24,656 nucleotides of DNA from the NCBI GenBank assembly GCA_019415435.1, contig DXZE01000030.1, positions 1-24,656 on the forward strand. Direction: 5' to 3'. The stretch is from Erysipelotrichaceae bacterium (lineage in GTDB: Bacteria; Bacillota_I; Bacilli_A; Erysipelotrichales; Erysipelotrichaceae). The first letter of the stretch is position 1; each line of letters starts with the position of its first letter. Positions 23,062 to 24,656 of the stretch are shown piece after piece. Made by a program: the position numbers and the translations under genes. The notes under the pieces were generated by a model. That model did not search any database and was not told where the DNA came from. It worked only from the letters and a program-made list of their open reading frames with translations.

Positions 23062-24449
23062 TGCGTTTTAATTCCTATCGTTTTATCATTGGTTTCTTAC
23101 CTGCCGCATTAATAGGATTTTATCTTTGTGGGAAGATAAAGAGTAAGGATAATGTGCTTTCAAAGCTATGGTTATTAGTCTGTTCCATTATTTTCTATTA
23201 CTTCAATGGCACTAAAGTATTACTGATACTGTGGCTTTCTATACTTGTTAATTACATCATTGGAAGAGTCATGGCTGACTCTTTGCATAAAAAGCCATGG
23301 TTAATCATTGGCTTACTCTTTAATCTTGGTTTATTAGGATACTTTAAATATACCAATTTCTTCTTATCTTCCATTGCCTCTCTTTTGCATGTGACCTATG
23401 TAACTAAGCATATCATTCTGCCATTAGGCATATCTTTCTATACCTTTACCCAGATGGCATATCTCATTGATGTGTACAGAGGATTTGATAAGAAATACAG
23501 TCTTTTATCCTATGGCTTGTTTGCGTCCTTCTTTCCCCAGATTTCTTCTGGACCAATCATGGATCATCAGGAAGTCATTCCGCAATTCAATGACAAGGAA
23601 TTTACAAAGTTCCATCCAGATTCCTTTATCACTGGTGTGAGTCTTTTCTGCATTGGTATCTTTAAGAAAGTCGTGATTGCGGATTATCTGGCAGGATATG
23701 TAGATCCTGTTTTCCAGAATCTAACGCATACTGGTTTTATCGGAGCCTGGAGTGCAGCTATTGGTTTTTCATTAGAGTTATATTTTGATTTCTCCGGTTA
23801 TTCAGACATGGCTTATGGATTAGGCAGAATGTTTAATGTCACCCTGCCAATTAACTTTGATGCGCCATATCAATCCAACTCGGTACGTGATTTCTGGCGC
23901 AGATGGCATATATCCTTAGGCAGCTGGATAAGAAACTACATCTATATACCGCTTGGCGGTAACCGCAAAGGGGAGAAACGTAAGTATGCCAATCTGCTTA
24001 TTGCCCAGACTCTATGCGGTTTATGGCATGGAGCAGGCATGACTTTTGTATTCTGGGGATTTTTACATGGTGTGTATCTCATCATCAATAATCTCTGGAT
24101 GAAGTATGGTCATAAGTTTCCAACAGTACTGGCAAGAATCCTGACATTTGTATGTGTTGTAATCGGATGGGTATTTTTCCGGGCATCTACGTTCCATGAT
24201 GCAGGAATCATGTTACTCGCAATGATCAGACCAATGGGATTACAGAGTATTCAGATAGAAGGGATTATTCCACTGCTTGTTGTATTAACAGTGATCGTTG
24301 CCTTTGTCCCGGCATCACAACACCTTGTTGAAAGAATGAACCATAAACAGAAATTCGTACTAGGAGGGGTACTGTCAGGCCTTTTATTTGCCTTTGCTTT
24401 CCTGAATCTTGGTAATGCGTCTACGGACTTTATCTATAACCGGTTCTGA
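23061..24449 (+). CDS. MBOAT membrane O-acyltransferase (AlgI/DltB-like)
   Basis: Multi-pass membrane acyltransferase that passes an acyl group from a cytoplasmic donor across the membrane to an extracellular polymer or partner. The ATG at 23061 (TTG at 23058 also fits) shares one base with the upstream stop, with AAGG as ribosome-binding site; 462 residues. About ten hydrophobic segments enclose the MBOAT core: WRRWHISLGSWI (279-290) and LWHGAGMTFVFWGFLHG (from 321), which holds the presumed catalytic His323. The IRNYIYIPLGGNR loop is typical of AlgI. In family members such as DltB and AlgI the acyl group reaches the polymer through a periplasmic or cell-surface SGNH-type partner; the following ORF could be the beginning of such a gene. 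Donor (acetyl or D-alanyl) is not decidable; no dltA or dltC is visible. Confidence 0.92.
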   Translation: MRFNSYRFIIGFLPAALIGFYLCGKIKSKDNVLSKLWLLVCSIIFYYFNGTKVLLILWLSILVNYIIGRVMADSLHKKPWLIIGLLFNLGLLGYFKYTNFFLSSIASLLHVTYVTKHIILPLGISFYTFTQMAYLIDVYRGFDKKYSLLSYGLFASFFPQISSGPIMDHQEVIPQFNDKEFTKFHPDSFITGVSLFCIGIFKKVVIADYLAGYVDPVFQNLTHTGFIGAWSAAIGFSLELYFDFSGYSDMAYGLGRMFNVTLPINFDAPYQSNSVRDFWRRWHISLGSWIRNYIYIPLGGNRKGEKRKYANLLIAQTLCGLWHGAGMTFVFWGFLHGVYLIINNLWMKYGHKFPTVLARILTFVCVVIGWVFFRASTFHDAGIMLLAMIRPMGLQSIQIEGIIPLLVVLTVIVAFVPASQHLVERMNHKQKFVLGGVLSGLLFAFAFLNLGNASTDFIYNRF

Positions 24450-24457
24450 GGTATCAC

Positions 24458-24649
24458 ATGAAGAATGTAAGAAGATTTCTGATAGCTTTGATTGTTACAG
24501 TTGTGATCAGTGTTGTTGTACTGTTCCCGTTGTCTTTTAAGGCATCGCTTGGTTCTCATGATGAAGATGAAAGATATCTTTATGAATGGTACAGTTACAA
24601 AGTAAGCGTCAATACGTATGCATCTAGTAAAAATCCCTGGCTGGTATGA
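24458..24649 (+). CDS. Short N-anchored ORF at the window end, possibly incomplete acyltransferase partner
   Basis: The ORF encodes 63 residues and has a good TGAGGT ribosome-binding site 8 bases after the MBOAT stop. It starts with a basic tail and one membrane helix (FLIALIVTVVISVVVLFPLSF) and then a hydrophilic stretch, stopping at TGA 24647-24649. This layout resembles the N-terminus of DltD/AlgJ-like proteins that follow MBOAT genes, which are normally 300 or more residues. An ATG at 24646 overlaps the TGA by 4 bases, so either a separate gene starts there or the frame is shifted near the end. Only 7 more bases are visible, so this cannot be resolved. Confidence 0.45.
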   Translation: MKNVRRFLIALIVTVVISVVVLFPLSFKASLGSHDEDERYLYEWYSYKVSVNTYASSKNPWLV

Positions 24650-24656
24650 TCATAAT

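Noticed and set aside
1..24656. CRISPR arrays, tRNA or rRNA genes, insertion sequences, attachment sites
   Set aside because: No regularly spaced repeats, cloverleaf-like sequences, transposase motifs or terminal inverted repeats were seen on either strand by reading.

Overview
The window reads as chromosomal DNA of a low-GC Gram-positive bacterium (Bacillota). I infer the class Erysipelotrichia or a close relative from three things: Bacillus-type synteny blocks, an elongation factor P whose loop sequence looks Mollicutes-like, and a large set of FemAB-type cell-wall aminoacyltransferases. This placement rests on pattern recognition, not on a search. No tRNA, rRNA, IS element, phage gene or CRISPR array was seen. 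Most of the window is housekeeping DNA with very short intergenic gaps and many ATGA-type overlaps.

Positions 1-5996: a pseudouridine synthase (rsuA) converges on ispH with overlapping stop codons. Then come a DEAD-box helicase (cshB-like) coupled to endonuclease IV (nfo), ispG on the minus strand, a zinc-ribbon ribosomal protein L33 (rpmG) and a metallo-beta-lactamase-fold hydrolase. ispH and ispG encode the last two steps of the MEP isoprenoid pathway. nfo and ispG share a bidirectional terminator.

Positions 6078-9567: a complete comG-type operon (comGA, GB, GC and four minor pseudopilin-like genes) for the type IV-pilus-like DNA-uptake machine. The genes overlap heavily and several probably use TTG or GTG starts.

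Positions 9568-16285: efp with a strong promoter and an unusual modification-loop sequence; an unrecognised membrane protein; an FMN riboswitch controlling the riboflavin transporter ribU; a disordered single-membrane-span protein of unknown function; and the overlapping run cmk-der-gpsA, ended by a terminator.

Positions 16287-24656 are the most interesting part. Four different FemAB/MurM-like aminoacyl-tRNA-dependent transferases are clustered with a MurJ/SpoVB-family lipid II flippase and an MBOAT membrane acyltransferase, followed by a short membrane-anchored ORF at the window end. Together they look like a cell-envelope locus that builds a multi-residue peptidoglycan branch on lipid II, exports lipid II, and acylates an extracellular polymer. 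The chemistry of the branch and of the acylation cannot be read from the sequence.
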